64,000 bases of DNA from Parascedosporium putredinis. Its lineage: Eukaryota > Ascomycota > Sordariomycetes > Microascales > Microascaceae. Of the stretch, positions 11,825 through 21,871 are shown piece by piece. The stretch covers positions 496,001-560,000 of the forward strand of contig CASHTG010000017.1 of assembly GCA_949357655.1 (NCBI GenBank), read 5' to 3'. Every line of letters starts with the position of its first letter. The stretch's first letter is position 1. The position numbers were made by a program, and so were the translations under genes. The notes under the pieces were generated by a model. That model made no database searches. It was not told the origin of the DNA and saw only the letters and a program-made list of their open reading frames with translations.

Positions 11825-14056
11825 ATGGACGAATATTTCTTTGAGCAATTTGTGTCTCAATGCAAGTTCTACCTTGAAGATACCCATTACCTTGAGATCT
11901 TGAACTATACGGTAAGATGCATCATTCGGAAAGACCTGGGATTGGCACTTGCGCAAGTCCCCGGCACAAAGAGAAAGCCACCAGGCGGTCAGCGTCCCGT
12001 TTGCTCACACGTGGTGATGTTTCGCCCTTTGTCGCATCTTAGGATTCAAGCCTCAATACATGTGAGCAGCATGCTCTTTCCTCAGACGAGTTTGCCAACT
12101 ATATTTACCGCAGAGTAAGTTTATTATCTTATTATATGTATATAATATTCGCCCCCTTTTCTTTATGTCGGTTATGTCCATGGTAAAATGATAGCTGTCT
12201 CGTTGGACAATTGATTCCCCCAGCCAAAGAGGTCATTGATGGTCCAAAAATTGGGCGGAGCCTTGCAAGGCCCTCTTCTGCCACCCGAACAAGACGGTGG
12301 CACCTCGACCATTTTACCAACTTTATTTTCCGAAACTGACCCCCGTGTGTTTTATTTTAGGGAGCGTTTGAGCCTCCAAAGCTACGAGCGGGCGTAAAAC
12401 CCATCGGCGGCCTGAGACTCATGTACGTTGAAAAGCTTGGGTTTTAAACCCCTGGCTTGCCCGTGCCCGCGCACTTCAGCTGGCTCGTCCCCGGGTGTGC
12501 ATGTGTGTGCATGGTACAGTCGTTTGGAGGCTGAAGCTAACAACCTACCCCGTCCATGACAGACTGCAGTTGAACGCCAGACAGCCCGAAACCTTTTCGC
12601 CGTACGTTGTCACCTTGGCCCACGATGAGTATCGTGAGATGATCCGGGGTATGCGTCTGCCCACCAGCGCCATTGAGGGAACAGCTGTAGTTGGCCCTTT
12701 CTTTTGGTCTTCCTATGATCAAAACGATGAAGACCCCAATTTGCGTAAGTCTAGACTCGATCATGAAGCCACTTGCTGTTTTTCTGTCCATTGGAGAATA
12801 GGAGTACCTGGCTGACTTGGCTCTGCAGAATTCATCTTCCGCAAGTCAGATGTTCGGAAGAAGGGCCGGACCCGTGGCTGGGAGACGATGCTCTCGTACA
12901 ACTTCCAAACGGGAATCACCACAGGCTACGTGAAGGGAACCCCTAACACGGACATCACCACCGCCATTTCCCACCTCAAAGCCTGCAGCGGGCAGGCCGG
13001 CCACCCCTCGTCCTGCCCATGATTATGCTCTTCTTCGAGCTCAACCCAGAGAATGAGAAGCGCCAGCGCCGTGCCAGGGATTGGCTCCGCCGCCTCGAGC
13101 ACGCCATTAGTGGCCGCGACGAGATCAACGACGAGGAGTCCTACGTCAATGGCGGCGTGCTGGACATGGACGGCATCACCAGGGACATGTACGAGTGCAA
13201 CGGCCAGGTCCTGTGGAAGAAGCCCCAGGCCTACATGGAGATCGTCAAGGAGTTTGACAAGGCCATGGAGAGGTTCGAACAAAGGTTCGGCCGGATCTGT
13301 TTGTCGGCGAGCTGAATAAGGCGCACCGGGGTATGCTGGCGAGGACCGAGTTTTACATGGCGAAGCTCAAGGGATTGGAGAATTACATTTGGACCACGCT
13401 TGAGCGCTTGAGGATCCAACGGGAAGCTGTAGGTCTCTTTTATTCCCTCTCCCGTGAAAAAGCACCCGGTTACTGGGGAAAACAAAAGGGGGATCGTTGG
13501 TTGCACCTCGGACTGACACTTATGGGACGGCGCCATCTATAGCTCTACAACATTTCAGCCATCCGCGAGTCAAAACTCAGCCTACAAATCGCCAAGGAGC
13601 AAAAGTACGTCGCCCACGCCGCCAAGCACGACGGCACCGCCATGAAGACTCTCTCCTTGCTCGGCGCCATCTTCCTCCCCGGGACCTACCTCGCTTCCGT
13701 ATTCAGCATGACCTTTTTCGACTTTGCCAGCGGTAGGGTCACCCTTTTATATGTTTCCCACATGGCTCACCTTTTTTTTTTTTTTTTTTGCTAACCCCGT
13801 CCATTCACCCCCTCCTCTAGACGCGGATCCCATCATATCCACCAATCTCTGGATCTACTTCGCCATCACCATACCCGTCACTTTGCTCATCGTCGGCACG
13901 TGGATCTTTTTCAACCAGCGCCGCAAGGACAAGTTTCGGCGCGACCAAGCCACCGTCGAGGGCGACGTCGAAAGCATGGAGCGGGAAATCATGGCCACGA
14001 TGCGGAGGAAGACCCTCAACAAGGAGAACACCTGGAACTCCTTCAGCCCGAGGTGA
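11825..14056 (+). CDS. CorA-like two-helix membrane protein (Mg2+ transporter-like)
   Basis: Seven exons: 11825-11911, 12043-12114, 12361-12422, 12563-12744, 12829-13428, 13543-13732 and 13821-14056, all joined in phase at standard splice sites; the product is about 476 aa. The N-terminal three quarters is a charged cytosolic domain. The C-terminus has the CorA layout: a long helix (ESKLSLQIAKEQKYVA), then two close membrane segments, GAIFLPGTYLASVFS and IYFAITIPVTLLIVGTWIFF. At the end of the first helix, where CorA channels have GMN, this protein reads SMT (FSMTFF), as in many fungal CorA-like proteins, so Mg2+ transport is not certain. A basic tail follows. Two single-base losses break exon 5: in the C run at about 13004-13007 and near 13293. 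An 18-T run sits in intron 6. Confidence 0.85.
13772..13789 (+). repeat. Poly-T run of 18 inside intron 6 of the CorA-like gene
   Basis: The T run lies within the 88-nt intron 13733-13820, upstream of the CTCTAG acceptor, and may serve as its polypyrimidine tract. It is non-coding, so length errors here would not matter. Confidence 0.9.
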
Positions 14057-14481
14057 AGCGCGGCGTGCGCAGAAGCTGCAGTTGGCAGATGACGACAATA
14101 TGTGTGTTTTTGGGGGAGAGGGAACAAAAAGAAATAGGCTTGGCGTTATGGGTCGATTTGTATTTGGAACCATTTCCGACATGACTGACGAAACTCACGA
14201 ATAGCAACACTCTTACGCATAATGAAATTGAAGGAGCAATACGGACCTTGGGGTTAATAGTACATCTTTGAAAGAATAAATAAACGGATGTATAAAACCT
14301 ACAGATGGCGCTAATGGCGAACAACACTTGGCGGCCACCGCCCCTGATCCTCTCCCAGGCTCAGGAAGAACAAAAGGAAAAAAATTACAACCATTACTCC
14401 TGCGCTATGCGGCCCATCAGGCTTAGGTACTGGTGTCGTAGCTATCGGTACCATTGGCACCACCTGCAACATGTCGACGGC
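14057..14481. other. Convergent 3' flanks of the CorA-like and LMBR1 genes
   Basis: A 425-base spacer between two stop codons that face each other. It contains AT-rich stretches (AATAAATAAA near 14275-14284 on the plus strand) that could serve as polyadenylation signals for the CorA-like gene. No gene is seen. Confidence 0.6.
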
Positions 14482-16663
14482 TTAGAGCCTGATGCGACCC
14501 TCATCATTACCGCCGCCACCACCAAACCATCGCCTGAAGTCTGGTTGATTATTAGTATTATTGGTATTGCCACTGGCCCCCTCGCCGTTGTTGGCCCAAG
14601 GGGGTTCCGGATGCCTTCCCCGAGATCCTGGAGCCACCTTGGCGACTCGATGCCATCAATCGTATTCTTCATACGGTGGCCGAGGAGTTGGAAAAGTTCT
14701 CGTCTCCCGTGGGATCATCTACGTAGGCTTGATCTCGCGCGTTTTGCCCCAGACGGCGTGCGTGGCCCGATCTTGCGGGAGACCTGAGAGGAGATGGCGA
14801 GGACGCACCCGCGCCGCGTGCGGACGGGATGGATAAGATGGGTGCGGAACGCCCGGATGGCCCAATGGCATCTTCCCGACGGCGCGAGAGGGCATGGCCG
14901 CTCAGGTCTCGGCCGATGAGATCACGGCCCTCCCTCCAGAGACCTATGCCGTTCGCCCTCCTTCCGCCCTCCTCTTCGTCATCCACTAGGTCGATGCCGA
15001 ATCCGAGTAGGCGCTTAACGCGTCCATAGATGCCAAAGAGGGTGGCGAATACGGGGAATAGGATGAGGATGGGGAAGATGTAATCGAACCATCTTCCTAG
15101 CGGTGTGAAGTCGATTAGCTGTCCAAGGAAGCCGTAAAAGACTGTCTGCTTGTATATCTTGGGCGACAAAAGGGTCATGAAGTTGTACGAAAGCGGGACG
15201 CTGAGCTTCGCCACTTGCTGGGAGTACCAGAAAGCGGACTCGTATGCTGTATTGCGCCGAGTCAGGGCCCTCCCCGCCACACTTTGACCTCTGTCATCGA
15301 AGTGAGTGTCGCTGTGCACATGTAGAGAATCCAAAACATGGACAGAAGTTGGCCCGCAAACCCGACCTGCCCCTTGTCACCAACCCAGTGGTGCACGACA
15401 GTGAATCGGATGACGGACCAATTCGGAAGAGCGACCTTCACGACTTCTGACCACACGATGCACGCAGATGCCAAAGAGAGCACAACTCCGCCGAAGAGCC
15501 GGACATACGGCATGATGTGAAAGTGAAGAAGGTATCGCGAATAAGGCGTGAGGACGGTGACGCGAGCCCACGGTGGCGTTTGCGAATGGTCTTCGCCAAA
15601 GTCGAGCTTCTTGGAGGCAGCGGAGTCGAGTACGGCCTGAAGCTCAGCAGCCTTTTGGACCAGCCGGTTCCATTCGCCCACGTAGCGAGATCGTGCATGG
15701 CGGGCGCGGATGAACTCTCTAGTCAAGTTGGCCATGTACTGTTCGGTGATGACGGTCGGAAGGAGGCGGCTTTCCCCACCAAGTGGGTTATCAGCGGCCC
15801 TTGGGGGCGTCCTCGAGACCGCCCATTTCGACTAGTTCCTCGATCCATTCGCTAAAGTCCCTCGCGCTGCCAACCTTGCGGCGGCTTAGCAAGATGACCT
15901 GCGCCTCGATGTCTTCGAGAGTCAATAAGGAATCTTCCATCTTTTCGTGAAGCGCTGGCGCATGGCTCTGAAGCCGGCGAAGGCGGCCGCTAACGCTGGC
16001 GTTCCGGAAGAGCCGACGGGGTATTGAGACGAGGCCATGGCCCATGAGGTAGATGGCAAAGACGAGACCCCAACAGTAAGCAAGGGCCATGATGACACTC
16101 TTAAGTGAGACCAGCGAAAAGCCGTAGGTTATGAAGATATATATTAGCCCAACGGCGCTCGAGCCGAGAACCATGGCGTGAAACTGGGCATTCGAGCGCA
16201 ACGAGTACATGAGCTTGCCATAGGGCTCGCGATGTCCGGAGTCGGAATATTCGGCAAGGACGGGAAGGATGAACCTATAATTCACAGTTAGCACGGTAAG
16301 AAGAGAAAAAGAAAAACCTTTTTGTAGCTAAGCCAGGATAGCGCCATCGTACCAGGTGAGGGCAAAGGTGAGCCAGTAGGTGATTCTCCAAGATACAAGG
16401 AGTACCCTCTCGGGGAGCCATATTCCTCGGGTCGCATCGTCTTCTGTTCTTGCGCTTGACGCAAGATCGATTGGAACGAGTAAGACGATCGCGGCAGGAA
16501 GAAAGATGGCGAAAAATATGGGAACGAGGTAAAATGCGGGAGTCGTTCGGAGCGGCAGGAAGTGACGGAGGATCAGGAGGACGACGATCGAGATAACGAG
16601 AGTTGCTACCAGCGCAAATATTTCAGAAGGCACGGGCGAAGCCGTGCTCACGATGTGCGCCAT
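14482..16663 (-). CDS. LMBR1-domain multi-pass membrane protein
   Basis: Member of the LMBR1/limb-region family of multi-pass membrane proteins; the fungal members are uncharacterised, and animal relatives include lipocalin receptors and the lysosomal cobalamin exporter partner LMBD1. Exon 1 is 16353-16663 and exon 2 is 14482-16274 (78-nt intron with CTAACTG branch). The product is about 701 aa. Hydrophobic segments begin at about residue 12 (FALVATLVISIVVLLIL) and recur to about residue 530. Conserved family stretches include LVPIDLASS, RSNAQFH, VVHHWVGDKGQVGF and VKRLLGFG. The tail is hydrophilic, with a helical NTIDGIESPRWLQDLG element. Four frame breaks: an extra base near 15798-15808, and losses at 15272-15275, near 14680 and at 14600-14604. 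The start at 16663 is preferred over an in-frame ATG at 16849 because the first helix follows it directly. Confidence 0.9.
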
Positions 16664-17193
16664 GTTGGATACTGTATCATCTTCACAGGGAATGACGGGC
16701 CAATGTTGGATTGCGGATGATGGAGGGCGGGATGCTTCGGAGGTTGTGATGTCAGGCTGCTTTGGTCGGATTCGCAGGCGATGGATGATCCTCGGACAAA
16801 GGCGGGAAAGCGCTTGGGGCGTGACAGAGGGATTCGGGAGTTTCGCCATCGTGTATTATGTAATCAAACGCGGGTCGAGCAGGCTCCCCACTTTGCTGTA
16901 ACCCCTGCAAGTGCAAACGCAAGTGACAAAGACTGGCACTTTAAGCTCAGACGCGAGGAGACGCGACAAAGCGTGCGTGCTGTCACAGTCCCTCTTTTTC
17001 TCGCAGGCCTAGCTTTGGTTCTGGATGAAATTTCCAGCTCTCTCTCCAGAATTGCTGACTTCTCATCTTGCTAAGAATTACTCTTAGAGTAGAGGAAATT
17101 TCTGAACTCTTTTAGCTAACTACTCTTTGGGGAGCTCTCCTTTTCGTTTGGTCGCCTTTTTATCTCCCTAGCGCATCAAGCCTGGCTGCCACC
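16664..17193. promoter_or_regulatory. Divergent promoter of the LMBR1 and HAT1 genes
   Basis: About 530 bases separate the two start codons, so both genes must be driven from here. The HAT1-proximal part carries AT-rich and pyrimidine-rich stretches; no clear TATA box is seen. If the LMBR1 start were at 16849, the shared promoter would be 344 bases. Confidence 0.6.
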
Positions 17194-18709
17194 ATGGCCG
17201 ACAAGGATGATTGTACGTTGCCTCCTCTGCTTTTTAATCTGCGCGTGGCTTGTGTGAGCTTTGGGTTGCTTCTGAATGGAGTCGAAATGGTCTAACAAGA
17301 GTTATTTTAGGGTCCACTGACGCCAATGAGGCGATCAAGATGAGCCTTTGGCGACCGTCCAACGACGGTCCACAGCCTCTGGGCGCCCCATTCTATCCTC
17401 GCTATACCTACTCTGTCTTTGGAGATGAGCAACAGATTTTTGGATACAAAGATCTTGAAATCCAGCTAAAATTTCGGTCGAATGACATGCGCCCTTTCTT
17501 CCAACTCAAGTACAAGAGTCGATTCGAGGCCATTGGCGAAACAGAACCTACCGATATCAAGGAGGAGCTGCAGCAGCACCTCCCACCCGTTGCTTTTGGC
17601 TCAGAGGCAGACTGGGTGGAGAGCGCGAAGCAGTCATCATTAGTAACCTCGTGGACGCCGCCTGGCGAACTTTATACCACCATCACCGAGAGCAGTGGCA
17701 CGTACGAGGTTTGGAAGGGCACCTTGGCAGACCCCGCCATCATGCAGCTTATCAAACGAATGCAAATCCTTGTTTTGCTCTTTATTGAAGGCGGGTCAAA
17801 TATCATCGACCCCGATTCCGATGAAGCCGATGATCGCTGGACCGTCTGGTTCCTATACAAGAAAGAGAGGAGCGAATATCGCTTTGTCGGTTACTCGACG
17901 GTGTACCGGTTCTACTTTTTCGACAAGAAGGCCATCACCACGCGCACACCTTCTGACCCGTATGAAATCCCGGAGGGTAACTTCGATCTCGCCCAGCACG
18001 ATTCCCGTGTTCGATTGTCGCAGTTTCTGATTTTGCCGCCTTACCAAAACGATGGCAACGGGTCCCGCCTTTACCAGACCATTTTCAACCACTACTATAC
18101 CCACCCGCAAACAAGGCAATTCACCGTTGAGGACCCTAATGAAGCATTCGATGATCTCCGGGACGTATGTGACTTGGAGTTTCTCCAAACGTTGCCCGAA
18201 TTCACGAGCCTAGCCTTCAAGTCTGGCGTCACTGTTCCTAGGGAGGGCCAGCTTCCAGAACTTATTGATAGGAAAGCCATTGAGACTGCCCGAGAAAAGT
18301 CCAAGATTGTGCCGCGTCAGTTCATGCGCTGCTTAGAAATGTATCTCATGTCTAGACTTCCCGAGTCCGTTCGCCCCAGCCTGGATCTGGAAGACACGCA
18401 AAGCCAGAAGCGGGTCGTCAAGCCAGCCGAGCGACAACAATACCATCTATGGGAACTCTTTATCAAGTCCCGCCTTCTCATCCACAACAGGGATGCGCTC
18501 GCGGAGATGGATCTTCCCGAAAGACTCGAAAGACTGGATAGGACCTTTGAGGGCGTCAAGACGGGACATGCCAACATCTGGCACAAATTTGAACGTTTCC
18601 ATTCGCGTGGTAAAACCGGTGGCACAAAGAGGAGGTCTGACGATGACGAGGAGGTCGATTCGAACCCCTCCAAAAGGCCAGAGTCGAGGAGGCCGATGAG
18701 GATGAGTAA
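17194..18709 (+). CDS. hat1: Histone acetyltransferase type B catalytic subunit (Hat1)
   Basis: Acetylates newly made histone H4 (Lys5 and Lys12) in the HAT-B complex with an RbAp46/48-type WD40 partner (Hat2) before chromatin assembly. Exon 1 is 17194-17212 and exon 2 is 17311-18709; the split tryptophan codon joins MADKDD to WSTDANEAIK, which fixes the start. The corrected product is about 472 aa. The N-terminal Hat1 domain is followed by the GNAT core: LILPPYQNDGNGSRLYQ at about residues 244-260 is the acetyl-CoA loop, and TVEDPNEAF (about 277) holds the likely catalytic glutamate. The tail has an acidic DDDEE patch beside KKR-type basic residues. One base appears lost in the C run at about 18665-18668; with it restored the tail ends ARVEEADEDE as in relatives. 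As written, the frame runs on to 18800. Confidence 0.96.
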
Positions 18710-19326
18710 ATGGAAGATGAAGGACGGAGGAGTTTCAAGGATAGTGGGTGTGGAATTTTGGCCTTTGTCTTCTTATACATGCAGGCGTTCAGAGGAGTGA
18801 GTGTACATTAACGGGACTATGATACTCCGAAATATATTCCCACGCGTATAAATTATGCGCCATGCGAACACGACCAGTATCTTGAATGATTTATTCGTGC
18901 CCTTGGTCTTATTGGTGAAGGCTTGGTCAACGCCTTTCGCCTGGAGCCATGCACGCACGGAAAGCTCGTAGACTTAAAGCGAAAGACTTGACTCGCCTGC
19001 CTGTCAACTTCAAACCTTGCCTTGCGCTTCGGTAATGGCCACATCATTTCCTAGGTCAAATTAAGAGTTCATCATCGTCAATTTTGTTTCTGCCCCTCCC
19101 CAGGTTGTTTTCTCCCATGTTTCATTACCAAACCACCTTGAGACGGAGAGTTGCAGCACTTTGGCTTCGGCAACAATAATTATGTATCTAGCGGTGATAT
19201 GAGCTTAAACGGGCGACCCCCAAGCCCAACCTTAGCGCGTGGCGAACGGCAGCAGGTCTCTCTTCACTTGTTCTCATCCCTCCTCAAGAAACCGAAGACC
19301 ACGCCTCTGCAACGCTCGTATTGAAA
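18710..19326. other. Intergenic spacer between HAT1 and CTK3
   Basis: A 617-base spacer between two tandem plus-strand genes, holding the HAT1 3' end and the CTK3 promoter. Short open frames on both strands have no domains. Nothing else is seen. Confidence 0.6.
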
Positions 19327-20190
19327 ATGGCAGACCCTTTCGAGGTGCGCATGCGCTTTACAAAACAGCTGCAGCAGCTGAACGCGTCCGTGACTGCGAC
19401 GCAGAAGGCCGCACAGTATGCCCTCAAGTATAAGGATATGGATGAGGACCTTCACTCATGCATCGTCGAGCAGCTCGAGCAGGTAAAGGAGAATCCTGTT
19501 TTAGGGCCCCTCGCCCAACCTTGTCGAACTCCCGAGCTAACGCGAGAATTTTTCCCAGAATCGAAATATGAATACACGCGCCAACATCATGTACTTCATT
19601 GAGCAGTTTTTGCAGTTGGCGAGCAAGGACGGCCACACTAACTACGTGCGGATGATGCAACGGGATATCATCCGAGTAGTGGATGCCGTGGCGCCCGACG
19701 ACGGCACTGGATCAGCGAATGTCCAGGTAGTTAGACGAGTAAGTGAGACCCAAGGAATGCTGCCTGCTAGCATCGGGACTGATACTGCGACCACAGGTAT
19801 TGCAAGGCCTCTGTAACAAGGGCTTTTTCCAGGAAGATCTGGTACTTGAGATTGAAGAATGCCTCAAAGATCGGGTAACAAAGGATTTCTGCCCGTCGTC
19901 GCCTGGCACCGGCGCCGGCCACGGGGTCATCACTCCCGCCACACCCCAAGCCGGCGACCTTTGAGGATGTTCGCCAGATTGAAAGGCGGATAGAGGAGGA
20001 CAGAGAGCGCCACAAGAGACTCAGGGAAACAATGTGGGCTGTCCCGACGGGACCGGAAGATAAGCCCGAATGGGAGAAATTGTGGGAAGAGACTAGCGAT
20101 TGGGGATCTGACGACGATCTGATGGCCAAGGAAGAGCGTGAGATGCGCGGTAGGGAGTGGTCGTCGTACTGCTCTCATTATGCAAGCTGA
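19327..20190 (+). CDS. ctk3: CTD kinase subunit gamma (Ctk3)
   Basis: Non-catalytic subunit of CTDK-I, the Ctk1-Ctk2-Ctk3 kinase that phosphorylates Ser2 of the RNA polymerase II C-terminal repeats during elongation. Three exons: 19327-19482, 19559-19738 and 19797-20190, with GTAAAG/GTAAGT donors. The product is about 242 aa. The CID-like N-terminal domain (about residues 1-135) begins MADPFEVRMRFT and contains CTK3-typical stretches such as AQYALKYKDMDEDLHSC, TRANIMYFIEQF and YVRMMQRDIIRVVD. The C-terminal domain has the charged helix FEDVRQIERRIEEDRERHKR and an acidic end. One surplus base in the G run at about 19922-19925 breaks the frame between the two domains; this linker is poorly conserved, so the exact site is less certain than for other genes. 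Confidence 0.93.
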
Positions 20191-20645
20191 TGGGCTCCGG
20201 CCACTTCGAAGGCTGCGTCTTTTACTGCATCTTCATATTCTGTCACGATCTGGGACTTGGCGTTAGGGGCGCGGGTTAAACTTGGCTTCTATCTTTTTCT
20301 ATTACTTGTTTTCTCGTTCAATCTTGGCTGGATCATCTAGGAATTGATACCCCATTCCGTTCAATACTTGCGCACTAGTTCAACCCCCTTAAACTTTTTG
20401 TTTGATGAAATTACATATAGAGAAGAAAAAAAGAGATACGAAGGCATCAAGACGTTGAGTTGAGCGGGTCCTCCGCACAGTATATTGTTACAGCTGTTTT
20501 ATACATGCAAAAAGCTCAAACAAATCTATCGTCACACCCAGTCATCTGAGCCTTGAGCCTCGGCTAATAGAGAAACCGTCTATAAACCCATTTTACAGGA
20601 CGCTCCGGGCACAGCTAGTCCGGAATATAATCTGCCCATTCTCTT
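20191..20645. other. Convergent 3' flanks of CTK3 and MRPL12
   Basis: A 455-base spacer between stop codons of a plus- and a minus-strand gene, fairly AT-rich. No open frame or RNA gene is supported. Confidence 0.6.
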
Positions 20646-21328
20646 TTACTCCATCGTCACGGTACCACCAAGAGCCTTGAGAGTCTCAATGATCTTCTCA
20701 GCCTCCTCCTTGGGTACGTTCTCCTTCATCATCTTGGGCGCGCTCTCCACGAACTTCTTGCTGTCTACCAGGCTGAGGCCGAGAAGGTTCTTGATCTCCT
20801 TGATGACCTTGGGTTTAGAGGCGGCGTCGAAAGCAGTTAGCTTGAGGGTGAAGACGCTCTTCTCGGCGGCGGCGGGAGCCTCTTCTTCCACCTCCTCGAC
20901 AACTGGAGCGGCAGCCGCGCCACCAGCAGGGCCAGCAGCGAAAGCGCCGATAGGGACGTCAGGAAGGTTAAGTCGGGTCTACCAGCAGAGGGAAAAAAGA
21001 TCTTGTTAGTAAGTGAAAATGATGGAGCCGCGTTAGGCTGTTTTTCTCCTTCCTTTTATCCAAACAGTAGGACCGGCGCCGCTAGAAATCTTTGGGGCTA
21101 GTAAAATTCGTACCTTCAGACTGGAGACGAGATCCGCGGTCTCGAGGAGAGTGAGCTGGCTGATTTGTTCGACGATGGCAGCAATCTTGGGGTTCTCGGG
21201 GCAGCAGCGGCCTCGGTGGAGTTGCAGCGCCTAGGGGTCGAGACTATGCGCGCCGCAGGACGGAAGGCGCCGGCGGATCGCAATTGGCGCGCGCAGCGCT
21301 GAGCCGCGTACCTGTACGTCAAAGACAT
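20646..21328 (-). CDS. mrpl12: Mitochondrial large-subunit ribosomal protein bL12m (L7/L12)
   Basis: Stalk protein of the mitochondrial 54S/large subunit that recruits translation factors in the matrix. Exon 1 is 21114-21328 and exon 2 is 20646-20978 (135-nt intron, GTACGA donor). The product is about 182 aa. Residues 1 to about 45 are Arg/Ala/Ser-rich without acidic residues, a typical mitochondrial presequence. The N-terminal dimerisation region follows (KIAAIVEQISQLTLLETADL), then an Ala/Gly/Pro/Glu hinge, then the L7/L12 C-terminal domain, including KVIKEIKNLLGLSLVDSKKF and EEAEKIIETLKALGG. One base appears lost in the G run at 21198-21201 (plus strand), between the presequence and the dimerisation region. 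It is divergent from the midasin gene. Confidence 0.94.
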
Positions 21329-21871
21329 GGTGTATGCGAGGATGTGAGAGGGGAGACGATGCGTAGGAGCAGCGGTGCGGTCGTGAGGCGATCGGAAGAG
21401 GTCGTGTGCTTGGGTTCAAAGCTGGCAGGAGACAAAATATTGAAGATTTTCGAGCTCCTGCCGTGGCTTGGGAACCAGATTGGCAAGCAGATGTGGCTCG
21501 TGCACTGGCAGCGGCGCCAGATGGCAGAAAATTTGTTTGGCAGGCGCGGTGAGAACTGTGGTTGTGTGGCTGGCATCTCGAACGGTGGCTTCGCGAAAAA
21601 AGCCCCAGCAATTGGAAAAAGGGACAGGCAATTGGCACTGTTCGATAAGAATCGCCTGTACCATCCCACCAAAAACAGTGCTCTCAACCATACTTGAGGG
21701 AAACCAGGTACATGTGGGGTAGTCAAGAATGTATGGTGCACTGTCCGCTTATCGCTTATCGCAGGGTCCAAACAAGAAAAAAAAAACTATTCTATGGGAG
21801 GAGAGCTTGCGATCACCACAGATATCCATACAAAGGTCTCGACGGCAATTTTCATAATTCCGCAGGCCAAA
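21329..21871. promoter_or_regulatory. Divergent promoter of MRPL12 and midasin genes
   Basis: The 543 bases between the two start codons must hold both promoters. The part nearest midasin has an A run (21777-21787) followed by mixed sequence; no clear TATA box is seen. Shared control of a mitochondrial ribosome gene and a 60S assembly factor would be logical but is inference. Confidence 0.6.

Noticed and set aside
16664..16849. An N-terminal extension of the LMBR1 protein from an ATG at 16849
   Set aside because: The extra 62 residues are hydrophilic with no similarity to the family, whose members begin shortly before the first membrane helix. It cannot be fully excluded.
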